Positions 18,626-26,818 of a stretch of DNA of 64,000 nucleotides are shown one piece after another (position 1 is the first letter of the stretch; each line of letters begins with the position of its first letter). The translations under genes and the position numbers were made by a program. The DNA comes from Flavobacteriales bacterium (GTDB taxonomy: Bacteria; Bacteroidota; Bacteroidia; Flavobacteriales_E; Vicingaceae). The notes beneath the pieces were generated by a model, which saw only the letters and a program-made list of their open reading frames with translations, ran no database searches and was not told the origin of the DNA. The DNA lies in contig JABAZP010000005.1 of the NCBI GenBank assembly GCA_018608405.1, forward strand, positions 1-64,000, read 5' to 3'.

Positions 18626-19438
18626 ATGAAACAGCTAATAATACTTGGGTTTTTTCTATGTCATATTGCAATCACTCATGCACAAGTCAACCGTAAAACA
18701 TTTCCACTTTCAAGAGAGTTTAAAAAGTCAGGCTTTAGCATTTCTCCGTTAGCAACAGTTTCTTTTGGGAACAAAAGTGATCAAAGTACATTTAGCAATG
18801 AAGCGGCTTTTGAATGGGAGCATGTTCAGGTAGGCCGAGGAACTTGGAATGCCGGAGTTGAGTTAGGATGGTTTAAAACCTTTGAAGGTTATCAGGTAGG
18901 TGACTATTTTGAAGCAGCCATTTCTTACAGGCGGTTTAGTGGAGTTCATTATTTAGAAGAAACCAACACTAAAGTTCCTACAGTACAGACTTTATTGCCA
19001 TTTAGAGAGTATGAAAATAGTTGGAGATATGAAACTGTCACTGCAGCGGTTAGGATCATTGATATAGCTTTTCAAAAGCCAAATAATTTTTTAACTTGGG
19101 GTATCGGGGTAAATTATGATTATTTAATTGCCAGCCGTTTCGACGCTGATTATCCGCAGGGTTTCCTAGCTAACAATCAAACCCCATTTGACAATAAACA
19201 CGCTGTAAGAGCTCACTTTCAAGTAGGTTATGGGTTTAAAATGTCGAAGCATTTGTTTTTGATTCCAACATTAGAAACCCCGTTGCTCACCATCCTTCCG
19301 ACCTCAACGTTTAACCCATCCATACAATTTTTGGATGTGAATTACCAACCCTTAATTATTGGGTTAAAATTTATGATTCTAAGAAAGGACCCTGTGAATT
19401 GCAATGCTCCTCAGTTGACAAATCCACCCTCTATGTAA
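18626..19438 (+). CDS. putative outer-membrane beta-barrel protein, unknown role
   Basis: A 270-residue protein with a clear Sec signal peptide (1-19, ending THAQ). The rest is rich in alternating aromatic and polar strands (for example WNAGVELGWF, YFEAAISYRRF and HAVRAHFQVGYGFKM), as in small outer-membrane barrels. It starts three bases after kmo, so it is likely co-transcribed with the kynurenine genes, but nothing in the sequence ties it to kynurenine. Its tail overlaps the convergent MBL gene by eight bases. No family was recognised. The C-terminus is not a T9SS signal. Confidence 0.6.
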   Translation: MKQLIILGFFLCHIAITHAQVNRKTFPLSREFKKSGFSISPLATVSFGNKSDQSTFSNEAAFEWEHVQVGRGTWNAGVELGWFKTFEGYQVGDYFEAAISYRRFSGVHYLEETNTKVPTVQTLLPFREYENSWRYETVTAAVRIIDIAFQKPNNFLTWGIGVNYDYLIASRFDADYPQGFLANNQTPFDNKHAVRAHFQVGYGFKMSKHLFLIPTLETPLLTILPTSTFNPSIQFLDVNYQPLIIGLKFMILRKDPVNCNAPQLTNPPSM

Positions 19439-20069
19439 AGAATGGGTTGGTATTTTTTTCAACTCCAATTGTTGTTTCGGGTCCATGTCCTGAAAATACC
19501 TTTATAGATTCTTTTAGCGTAAAAATTTTGCTTTCAATATTGTCTATTAAGTCATGGTGGTTTCCACCGGGCAAATCTGTTCTACCTATACTACCTTTAA
19601 AAAGCACATCGCCCCCAATCATAAAGTCTTCCGCTTCACAAACTAAAACAATGTGATCCGGAGAATGACCGCGAACGAATAGAACCTTTAATTGAGATGA
19701 GCCAAAGTCAATTGTGTCGCCTTCAGCTAAAAAATGAGTTGGTTTAGGAGATGATTTGTAGGGTATGCCATATAGTTCCGCCGATCTCTCTGCCATAGCT
19801 GGCATGTCAATTTCACTGTTAAATGCCGTTACTGGGATGTTGTATTTTTCTGCAACAAAGCTATTGCCCAATACATGGTCAATATGAAAGTGAGTGTTTA
19901 TTAAATAAATTGGAGTCAGACCTTCAACTTCAATGTAATTGCTCAACTCATTTTCTTCGTTTGCATTAAAACAGCCCGGATCTACAACAATGCACTCATT
20001 TTTGTCGTTTATCAATACGTAACTGTTTTCTTGAAAAGGATTGAAAGTAAACTTCTTAATTCGGATCAT
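19431..20069 (-). CDS. MBL-fold metallo-hydrolase (glyoxalase II-like)
   Basis: Cytosolic metallo-beta-lactamase fold hydrolase of 212 residues. The metal-binding motif INTHFHIDHVLGN (HxHxDH, residues about 59-64) is complete. Further metal ligands are His in VRGHSPDH, Asp in IGGDVLF, and His in SGHGPET near the C-terminus. It resembles the short YcbL/GloB-like hydrolases that act on glutathione- or bacillithiol-type thioesters; a thiol-ester substrate is family inference only. It lacks the C-terminal helical domain of classical GloB. Confidence 0.85.
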   Translation of the reverse strand: MIRIKKFTFNPFQENSYVLINDKNECIVVDPGCFNANEENELSNYIEVEGLTPIYLINTHFHIDHVLGNSFVAEKYNIPVTAFNSEIDMPAMAERSAELYGIPYKSSPKPTHFLAEGDTIDFGSSQLKVLFVRGHSPDHIVLVCEAEDFMIGGDVLFKGSIGRTDLPGGNHHDLIDNIESKIFTLKESIKVFSGHGPETTIGVEKNTNPFFT

Positions 20070-20142
20070 AGCTATTAAATCTTGTTGCGAAAATACGGCA
20101 ATTGCTCAAATTGCTTACTTTTATTGTCCTTATAATTTTTCA

Positions 20143-23100
20143 TTGAAAAAGGTATTTTACACTCTTCTTTCAGCTGTTTTATTGACCCTTAGTCTGGTAG
20201 GGTCTAAGTCAATTTCTGCCCAATTTTACAATGGGACAAAAATTGACTTTGGAAAAAATAGAGTGCAATACGATGACTTTAAGTGGCAATTTTATCGGTT
20301 TAATAACTATGAAACCTATTTCTACACAGGGGGAAAAGAACTGGCAGTTCACGCTTCTAAGTATTTAAAGGTTAGAATACCGGAGCTAGAGCGGTTTTTT
20401 GAATTTAAGATTTCTGACCGCATTCAGTTTGTAATCTATAACAAACAATCACATTACAGGCAAAGCAACGTAGGCTTAAACACGGAAAGGAATCAGAACT
20501 TAGGAGGTATTACAAAAATTGTAGGAAGCAAGGTTTTCGTTTTTTTCGAAGGAGACTATGATTCTTTCGAAAAGCAATTGGATGCCGGGCTAATTGAGGT
20601 TTTAATTAACCAGTTGGTATATGGTGGCAATTGGCGACAAGTTATTCGAAATTCTACGCTCGTGAACTTACCAGAATGGTACACTAAAGGGTTGATTTCT
20701 TACTTAACGAACAACTCAGATCCGGTTATTCAAGCTAAAATCAAAGACGGTGTTTTAAATAATCGATTTAAGCGGTTTAACACCTTAACAAATGAGCAAG
20801 CCGAGATAGTCGGACACGGACTGTGGGAATACGTTTCTAAATCATATGGAGACGAAGTGATACCAAACATCCTGTACATGACTCGAATAGCAAGAGAGGT
20901 GGATGATGGGTTTCTCTACGTTATTGGCTTGACTTTAGACCAATTATATGCGGAGTGGCGGGCGCAGTCCAAAATCAAGTACAGTCAATCTAATCCCGTT
21001 GAAAATGGTAATATGGGAGAAGCGTTAAAGATTAAAACGAAAAAGAACCGTCGTTATCAAAATTTTAAAGTAAGTCCCGATGAGCGATATGTATCTTACT
21101 CTACTAACCAAGAAGGGCAGTATAAAGTCTACATTCATGACCTTCAGACGAACAAAAAGAAAAGAATATTTAAAAAAGAACACAAATTAGAACGGCTTCA
21201 GGATTATTCTTATCCGATAGTCGAATGGCATCCTTCGGGAGAGTTTTTGACCTTTATAACCGAAAAGAAAGAAGAACTCCTTTTTTACAATTACAACATA
21301 GAGACAGAAGAAACTGCCGTTAAGCCAATCTTTAAAATGGAGAAAGTACTTTCTTATCAATTCTTAAAAAGTGGAGGGCAGTTTGTTTTTTCAGGAGTAA
21401 ACGAAGGACAATCTGACTTGTATATATACAATATTTTGGGCAACACGCAAAAGAAACTCACAGATGATATCTATGATGACCTTATGCCCGTTGTAAGTGA
21501 AGATGAGTCGACGGTGTTTTTTGTTTCAAACCGAATGAATGACAGTCTAAATACAGAACACAAAGAGGCGGAGTTTTATCATGAAAAAGACATATTTGTT
21601 CTTAATTTAAATGAAGACAACTATGTTCAGTCAGTTTCGAATACTCCCGAAATTGAAGAGTCTGCACCACTTATTGTGGACGGGAAATTAAACTACTTAA
21701 TTCAAGAAAAAGGGGAAACAAATCAGTACGCAGCCACTTATGATAATGTCATAAGTAAGGTTGATACCATTATTCACTATCGTTATTTCTATCGTGTTGA
21801 AAAGGTAGCAACATATTCTTTACCGGTTTTATCTCAATCAGCAACTCCAGATGGTATTATTTATCAAATGGGGTTTGATGATGGATCGTTTAAATTTTTC
21901 AAAAAGGAGCAAGGCGAGAGTCAGTTAAATCTTGTCACAGATGGTGAACAGGTTGAAGTTGAGCTTCAACAAGAATTGCCTCAGGAGTCATTCAAGGTTT
22001 TTGATATCGAAGAACCGACGGTGGAGTTTGACTACATGAGCTATGAATTTAATAATACTGCTTCCAAGCCAGTTAAAAGTATTGCAACAACCGGTGCTGA
22101 AGAGGAAGTAGATTTTGACGACATAAAATTTCCTACTCAACGCTTATATCGATTGAACTTTAGGACAGACAACACAATGTTGCAGCTGAACCACACCTTT
22201 ATTAATGGTCAATACCAAGCATACAATGGAGGTCCTTACACTAATTCGGGATTGGGAGTTAATACCAAAATTGGGATAGTAGACTTGATGGAAGACCATA
22301 AGGTATATGGTGGATTCCGATATGCAGGGAACTTGATAGAGTATTCTTTGAGTTATCAAAATTTGAAGGACAGGTTGGACAAGGAATACACCATTATGCG
22401 GACGAGAGATCGTGTTACTTCAGGTCAGCCATTCATTAGAGGAAATGTTCGGATTGCTTCTCCATATGATTTAAAAACACTTCGTGGTGTTGCTAGTTAT
22501 TCGTACCCATTTTCAGAAATCACCAGTGTGCGCGGAGTAATATCGGTTAGAAACGATAAAATTATTCCGCTGTCGACAGATCAGGGAGCTTTGGAAACGA
22601 ATATTTTTGACGAATACTATGGCTCATTAAAAGCAGCATATGTTTATGATAATACGCGTGAACTAGCTGTAAACATTCTCAGTGGAACGCGATTTTGCAT
22701 ATTTGGAGAGCATTATGAAAGGCTATATTCCGATGCTCGATCGGGGTCCTCTAACTTTCAGGTGTTAGGTGTCGATTTTAGACACTATCAAAAAATTCAT
22801 CGAGAGATCATTTTTGTTACCCGTATTGCAGGGAGTAAATCGTTTGGTAAAACTCCTTTGATATACTACTTAGGTGGAACAGATGAATGGATTAGTAATG
22901 ATTTGTTTGATCGAAGTACGCCAATTGACCAGAGTCAGAATTACGGATTTCAAGCACTAGCTGCTAACATGAGAGGGTTCAAACAGAATGTTAGGAATGG
23001 TAGTGCTTTTGCATTGTTAAATACCGAGATACGTTGGCCTATTATTAAATACTTTATGAGAAAACCCGTCGAAAAGCCATTTCTTAGAGATTTTCAAGTG

Positions 23101-23364
23101 GTTGGATTTGCAGATATAGGAACAGCTTGGGAGGGAAACTCACCTTTTGATGAAGGCAATTTATTAAACAGCGAAACACTTTCAACAGGTCCAATTACAA
23201 TTACCTATGAAAACATTAACGATCCAATTGTTGGTGGTGTAGGTTTTGGCCTACGATCAACAATTCTTGGCTACTTTGTGAGAGCAGACATGGCATGGGG
23301 AATTGAAAACGGAATTATAAGTGATGAAAGAATTATAATGTTTTCGCTTACTTTAGATATTTAG
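20143..23364 (+). CDS. three-part outer-membrane protein: peptidase-MA-like, TolB-like propeller, barrel
   Basis: Large envelope protein of about 1073 residues. From the TTG at 20143 it starts MKKVFYTLLSAVLL, a good Sec signal peptide ending SISAQ. The frame extends further upstream to a TTG at 20041, but that adds a non-leader segment. Residues about 40-290 resemble a gluzincin (peptidase MA) domain with LPEWYTKGLISYL near 177, but the helix that should carry HExxH reads LIEVLINQLVYG, so the zinc site is missing. Residues about 300-560 form a TolB/PD40-like propeller (KVSPDERYVSYSTN and VVSEDESTVFFVSNR blades). The last 370 resemble a BamA/surface-antigen barrel ending in GVGFGLRSTILGYFVRADMA. 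Role unknown. Confidence 0.75.
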   Translation: MKKVFYTLLSAVLLTLSLVGSKSISAQFYNGTKIDFGKNRVQYDDFKWQFYRFNNYETYFYTGGKELAVHASKYLKVRIPELERFFEFKISDRIQFVIYNKQSHYRQSNVGLNTERNQNLGGITKIVGSKVFVFFEGDYDSFEKQLDAGLIEVLINQLVYGGNWRQVIRNSTLVNLPEWYTKGLISYLTNNSDPVIQAKIKDGVLNNRFKRFNTLTNEQAEIVGHGLWEYVSKSYGDEVIPNILYMTRIAREVDDGFLYVIGLTLDQLYAEWRAQSKIKYSQSNPVENGNMGEALKIKTKKNRRYQNFKVSPDERYVSYSTNQEGQYKVYIHDLQTNKKKRIFKKEHKLERLQDYSYPIVEWHPSGEFLTFITEKKEELLFYNYNIETEETAVKPIFKMEKVLSYQFLKSGGQFVFSGVNEGQSDLYIYNILGNTQKKLTDDIYDDLMPVVSEDESTVFFVSNRMNDSLNTEHKEAEFYHEKDIFVLNLNEDNYVQSVSNTPEIEESAPLIVDGKLNYLIQEKGETNQYAATYDNVISKVDTIIHYRYFYRVEKVATYSLPVLSQSATPDGIIYQMGFDDGSFKFFKKEQGESQLNLVTDGEQVEVELQQELPQESFKVFDIEEPTVEFDYMSYEFNNTASKPVKSIATTGAEEEVDFDDIKFPTQRLYRLNFRTDNTMLQLNHTFINGQYQAYNGGPYTNSGLGVNTKIGIVDLMEDHKVYGGFRYAGNLIEYSLSYQNLKDRLDKEYTIMRTRDRVTSGQPFIRGNVRIASPYDLKTLRGVASYSYPFSEITSVRGVISVRNDKIIPLSTDQGALETNIFDEYYGSLKAAYVYDNTRELAVNILSGTRFCIFGEHYERLYSDARSGSSNFQVLGVDFRHYQKIHREIIFVTRIAGSKSFGKTPLIYYLGGTDEWISNDLFDRSTPIDQSQNYGFQALAANMRGFKQNVRNGSAFALLNTEIRWPIIKYFMRKPVEKPFLRDFQVVGFADIGTAWEGNSPFDEGNLLNSETLSTGPITITYENINDPIVGGVGFGLRSTILGYFVRADMAWGIENGIISDERIIMFSLTLDI

Positions 23365-23748
23365 ATGAAAAATATGACTGTTTCCACCCTTATTATTTTG
23401 ATTTGTATTGGACTGGTAGCGGGCTTCTTAAGCGGAATGATTGGTATCGGAGGAGGAATTATAATTGTTCCTGCCTTAGTTTATTTACTTGGAATTTCAC
23501 AACAATCTGCACAAGGAACAAGTATTGCATTAATGCTTCCCCCGATAGGTGTTTTAGCAGCAATGAACTATTACAAAGCAGGTTCGCTGAACGTAAAGTA
23601 TGCGCTGATAATAGCTGTAACTTTTATCGGCGGCGGCTATTTAGGATCTAAAATGTCTTTAGCATACTTTAGTGAAGCTGCCATGAAGAAGGTCTTCGGT
23701 ATAATTCTCATGGTTGTATCAATTAAGATGATCTTTTTTTCTAAATAG
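23365..23748 (+). CDS. half-size TSUP (TauE/SafE-type) membrane protein
   Basis: A 127-residue membrane protein with four hydrophobic helices. It has the TSUP signature GFLSGMIGIGGGIIIVPALV (residues about 21-40) and QGTSIALMLPP. Full TSUP transporters have about 250 residues and two such repeats; this one has only one, so it would need to work as a dimer. Family members move sulfite, sulfonates or other anions; the substrate here is unknown. Its ATG follows directly on the stop of the preceding gene, and the amidohydrolase starts five bases after it, so the three are probably one transcript. Confidence 0.8.
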   Translation: MKNMTVSTLIILICIGLVAGFLSGMIGIGGGIIIVPALVYLLGISQQSAQGTSIALMLPPIGVLAAMNYYKAGSLNVKYALIIAVTFIGGGYLGSKMSLAYFSEAAMKKVFGIILMVVSIKMIFFSK

Positions 23749-23753
23749 GAATT

Positions 23754-24935
23754 ATGGAATCTAAAATTAAAACACTTGCAACTGAATATTTTGTTGAAAT
23801 TCAAGAAATAAGAAGGCATCTTCATGAAAATCCTGAATTATCATTCGTAGAATTCGAAACCTCTAGTTTTTTAAAAAAGAAGCTAACCGAGTGGGGGCTA
23901 GAAATAGATGCAACATGGGTTAAAACTGGTTTTACGGTTGTTATAGATTCCGGCAAGCCGGGCAAAACAATTGCGGTAAGAGCAGATTTAGATGCTTTGC
24001 CAATACAGGAAAAAGCGGATGTTAAGTATGCTTCAAAAGTGGATGGTAGAATGCATGCTTGCGGACATGATGTGCATTCTGCATGCCTAATGGGCGTTGC
24101 GAAAATTTTAAAAGCGACCAAAAACGAATGGACTGGAAGGGCAGTGCTAATTTTTCAACCAGGAGAAGAAAAGCTACCCGGAGGTGCGTCTTTGATGATT
24201 GAAGAGGGGATCTTAGATCGATACAAACCAGATTTAATACTTGCGCAGCATGTTTACCCGGAATTTGAAGTTGGCCATGTAGGTTTTAAAAGTGGCATGT
24301 ATATGGCATCAGCAGATGAGATATACCTTACAGTAAAAGGCGTAGGAGGGCATGCAGCATTGCCCCACAGAAACATTGACCCAATAGTAATCTCTGCTTC
24401 AATCATTTTAAATTTACAAACGTTGGTCAGTCGAATTTCTCCACCAACCTTGCCAACCGTCTTGTCATTCGGAAAAATTATTGGTGAAGGAGCTACTAAT
24501 GTTATTCCTTCTGAAGTAAAACTTGAGGGTACACTAAGAACTTTTAATGAAGAATGGCGTGCTGTTTTTCATGAAAAGATTAAGGAGGTATGTGAATCAA
24601 TTGCTGCGGCGCACGGAGGTGAATGTGTAGTTGACATCAGAAAAGGCTATCCGTTTTTAGTGAATGACAAGGATATTGCCGAAAATTCAATCCAATATGC
24701 CAATCAATACCTAGGTGAGCAGAATGTTGAACAATTAGAGTTGAGAATGACAGCAGAAGATTTCGCATACTTTTCACAACAAGTACCTAGTTGCTTTTAC
24801 AGGTTAGGTGTTGGTAACAAAAGTCTTGGAATAGATAAAAGTGTTCATCATCCAGAGTTCCAAATTGACGAGCAGGCATTAGAGACTGGAGTAGGATTAA
24901 TGGCCTACTTAGTAACTCAGCACCTTAGCGACTAG
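23754..24935 (+). CDS. M20-family amidohydrolase
   Basis: Metal-dependent amidohydrolase of 393 residues, of the group that includes N-acyl-amino-acid amidohydrolase, hippurate hydrolase and IAA-amino-acid hydrolase. The fold's motifs are visible: RRHLHENPELSFVEFET near the N-terminus, VRADLDALPIQE with the catalytic Asp, MHACGHDVHSA with metal ligands Cys and His, FQPGEEKLPGGA with the catalytic Glu, the dimerisation-domain GVGGHAALPH, and MTAEDFAYFSQ and HHPEFQID near the end. It probably removes an acyl group from an amino acid or peptide in the cytosol; the exact substrate cannot be read from sequence. Confidence 0.9.
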   Translation: MESKIKTLATEYFVEIQEIRRHLHENPELSFVEFETSSFLKKKLTEWGLEIDATWVKTGFTVVIDSGKPGKTIAVRADLDALPIQEKADVKYASKVDGRMHACGHDVHSACLMGVAKILKATKNEWTGRAVLIFQPGEEKLPGGASLMIEEGILDRYKPDLILAQHVYPEFEVGHVGFKSGMYMASADEIYLTVKGVGGHAALPHRNIDPIVISASIILNLQTLVSRISPPTLPTVLSFGKIIGEGATNVIPSEVKLEGTLRTFNEEWRAVFHEKIKEVCESIAAAHGGECVVDIRKGYPFLVNDKDIAENSIQYANQYLGEQNVEQLELRMTAEDFAYFSQQVPSCFYRLGVGNKSLGIDKSVHHPEFQIDEQALETGVGLMAYLVTQHLSD

Positions 24936-24950
24936 GAATTAGTCCAAGCT

Positions 24951-25805
24951 TTAATCTACTACTATTACTAAATACTTACTTGCATTCCAGAATGCATCTA
25001 CGTCTTTAATCACCAGACTATCGGCTGCACCTTCAGCGCCCATAATTTCGTAAGATTCAGGCGGATGAGTTGTGATTAATTTTGCCTTCTTAGCATAAAG
25101 TAAAAATGATTTTTGGAGCCGCTTGTCTACTTTTGAGAAATAGTCTTGGTTGAAATTGTCCTTAAGTTCTTTATTTTGACCAATTCCTAAAAATCCCCCT
25201 TCTTTTGTGAGTACATTTTTTTCCTTTAGCTCTTTAAAAGTTCCGTAAGCGTAAAAAACTTCATTCATAGCATCGATGGTATTTTCTAATTTCTTCTCCG
25301 TGACTTCGTTCTCATATGCCAACGAATCATTTTTAAAATAGAGCTGCCCGATTAATATCTTTTTATCAGTGAGTTGCTTATTGAGAGACTCTATTTCCAG
25401 GTTTTTATTTTCAACTTGTCCATTTAAATTTTTGATAAGTCTTTCGAACTGAGTCATTTTTATGTTAGATTTTCTTAGCTTTCCGTTAAGGTTTGCAATC
25501 ATCTCTTCATTTTGTTTCATTAACTGGCTAATTGTTTCTATGTCAGAGCTTATATTGTCTGCAATATTTCCAGTGTTTTCTCCACTCGCTTCTACTCGGA
25601 TAATACCTTGACGTTTTTTAATTTCAATCAAATTCTCCTGAATTTGATTGAATGAACCTAGCATATCCTCAATCGATTCTTCCTGAGTTTGCGTTAGTTT
25701 AGAAAGTTCTGAATTTTCTTTGTTCAGGTTGTCAATTTTGTCCTGGTTACAAGCGCTTAAAAGTACTAATGCCGTGGAAATAAAGTATAAAAGTGGCTTT
25801 TTCAT
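24951..25805 (-). CDS. coiled-coil lipoprotein, unknown role
   Basis: A 284-residue lipoprotein. The lipobox is LLSAC (Cys at residue 19), followed by residues predicted to be almost continuous alpha-helical coiled coil from about 22 to 190, with heptads rich in Leu, Asn, Glu and Lys. A globular C-terminal part (about 200-284) ends in YLVIVVD. The order of a long periplasmic coiled coil and a small C-terminal domain resembles lipoproteins common in Bacteroidota and annotated as Cbp1-like, but I cannot confirm that relation. Alone between convergent and divergent neighbours; a TAACTTTA box lies upstream. Confidence 0.7.
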   Translation of the reverse strand: MKKPLLYFISTALVLLSACNQDKIDNLNKENSELSKLTQTQEESIEDMLGSFNQIQENLIEIKKRQGIIRVEASGENTGNIADNISSDIETISQLMKQNEEMIANLNGKLRKSNIKMTQFERLIKNLNGQVENKNLEIESLNKQLTDKKILIGQLYFKNDSLAYENEVTEKKLENTIDAMNEVFYAYGTFKELKEKNVLTKEGGFLGIGQNKELKDNFNQDYFSKVDKRLQKSFLLYAKKAKLITTHPPESYEIMGAEGAADSLVIKDVDAFWNASKYLVIVVD

Positions 25806-25918
25806 TGGTTACAATTTTGCCCTAAAGTTAATGGATTTATAACTGACTTTTTACCACAAGCCCATTAAAGTAACTTAGATGAGAATTAAAGAGTTACTTT
25901 TGCAAAAAAATTAAAACG

Positions 25919-26770
25919 ATGAATTATAACAAACTAAAATTTACACTCAGTATTGTTTTATTACTTTATGGTACAGTGCTTTCTGCTCAGCGCTTTGAGC
26001 AAGCAGTAGTGGATAAAAAATCTGAAATGAATGTTTATTATTTCGATAATGAACCATATGCGTATAAAAATGATAAAGGGGTTTTGGAAGGAATCGAAGT
26101 TGATATCATGAAATCTTTTGTAAACTGGTTGAAAGTAGAAAAGGGAATTGAGTTAACTTTAAATTTTATGGCGTTTAACGAATTCAATACCTTTTACAAC
26201 GAAATGAGAGCTGCTCCGGTTAATACAATCGGGCTAGGTTCCGTCACGATAACTGATACTCGTGCGAAGGAAGTGAAATTTTCGGCTCCTTATTTGAAAA
26301 ATGTGTCTGTTCTTATAACTGATGGATCGGTACCTACTGCAAGGAATGAGGAAAATTTAAGAAATGATGTTATGAGTTTAGCGCCAGTGACAATTAAAGG
26401 AAGTATTCATCAAACTCATTTAGACGAAATGTATCAAAATGACAGTACTTACCGCGAGTATGTTTATGTAAATGACGCTATTGAAATTCCTATGAAAATA
26501 AAGGAGAGTGCTAAATACTACGGCTATGTAGATGTAATATCATTTTGGAAGTATTTAAAATCAAACACAGAGCATTACGTTAAAATGCATGCTATTGCAA
26601 ATAAAACGGATGAAGTTTTCGGATTTGTGCTACCAAATTCTACTGACTGGGATACTGCGATCAATGAATTCTTTGAGAGCGGCTTTGGATTCACTGCAAC
26701 TAAGGAATACCACAATATTTTAGAAAAGCATTTGAGCTTTGAAATAATAAATAAGGTTGAGTTGGATTAA
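25919..26770 (+). CDS. periplasmic solute-binding protein, family 3-like
   Basis: An exported protein of 283 residues with a signal peptide (1-23, ending LSAQ) and the pattern of family 3 amino-acid-type binding proteins. MNVYYFDNEPYAYKNDKGVL and EGIEVDIMKSFVNWL match the first ligand-binding strand and helix, and GSVTITDTRAKEVKFSAPYL is the classic hinge signature. No ABC permease or ATPase lies beside it and no lipobox is present, so it is either served by a remote transporter or works as a sensor. A TACTTTTG box (25895-25902) fits a -7 element. A strong terminator follows. Confidence 0.8.
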   Translation: MNYNKLKFTLSIVLLLYGTVLSAQRFEQAVVDKKSEMNVYYFDNEPYAYKNDKGVLEGIEVDIMKSFVNWLKVEKGIELTLNFMAFNEFNTFYNEMRAAPVNTIGLGSVTITDTRAKEVKFSAPYLKNVSVLITDGSVPTARNEENLRNDVMSLAPVTIKGSIHQTHLDEMYQNDSTYREYVYVNDAIEIPMKIKESAKYYGYVDVISFWKYLKSNTEHYVKMHAIANKTDEVFGFVLPNSTDWDTAINEFFESGFGFTATKEYHNILEKHLSFEIINKVELD

Positions 26771-26785
26771 TTAAGTGAATAATAT

Positions 26786-26818
26786 AAAAAAAAGGCCGTG
26801 CATCGCATGGCCTTTTTT
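26786..26818. terminator. bidirectional terminator between SBP gene and ispG
   Basis: Inverted repeat AAAAAAGGCC.TGC / GCA.GGCCTTTTTT around a short loop, with an A run on one side and a T run on the other. It serves the convergent solute-binding-protein gene and ispG; its right T run contains the ispG stop codon. Confidence 0.85.

Noticed and set aside
20041-20142. TTG at 20041 as start of the three-part envelope protein
   Set aside because: The 34 extra residues precede a complete signal peptide that begins at TTG 20143 and would overlap the divergent MBL gene.
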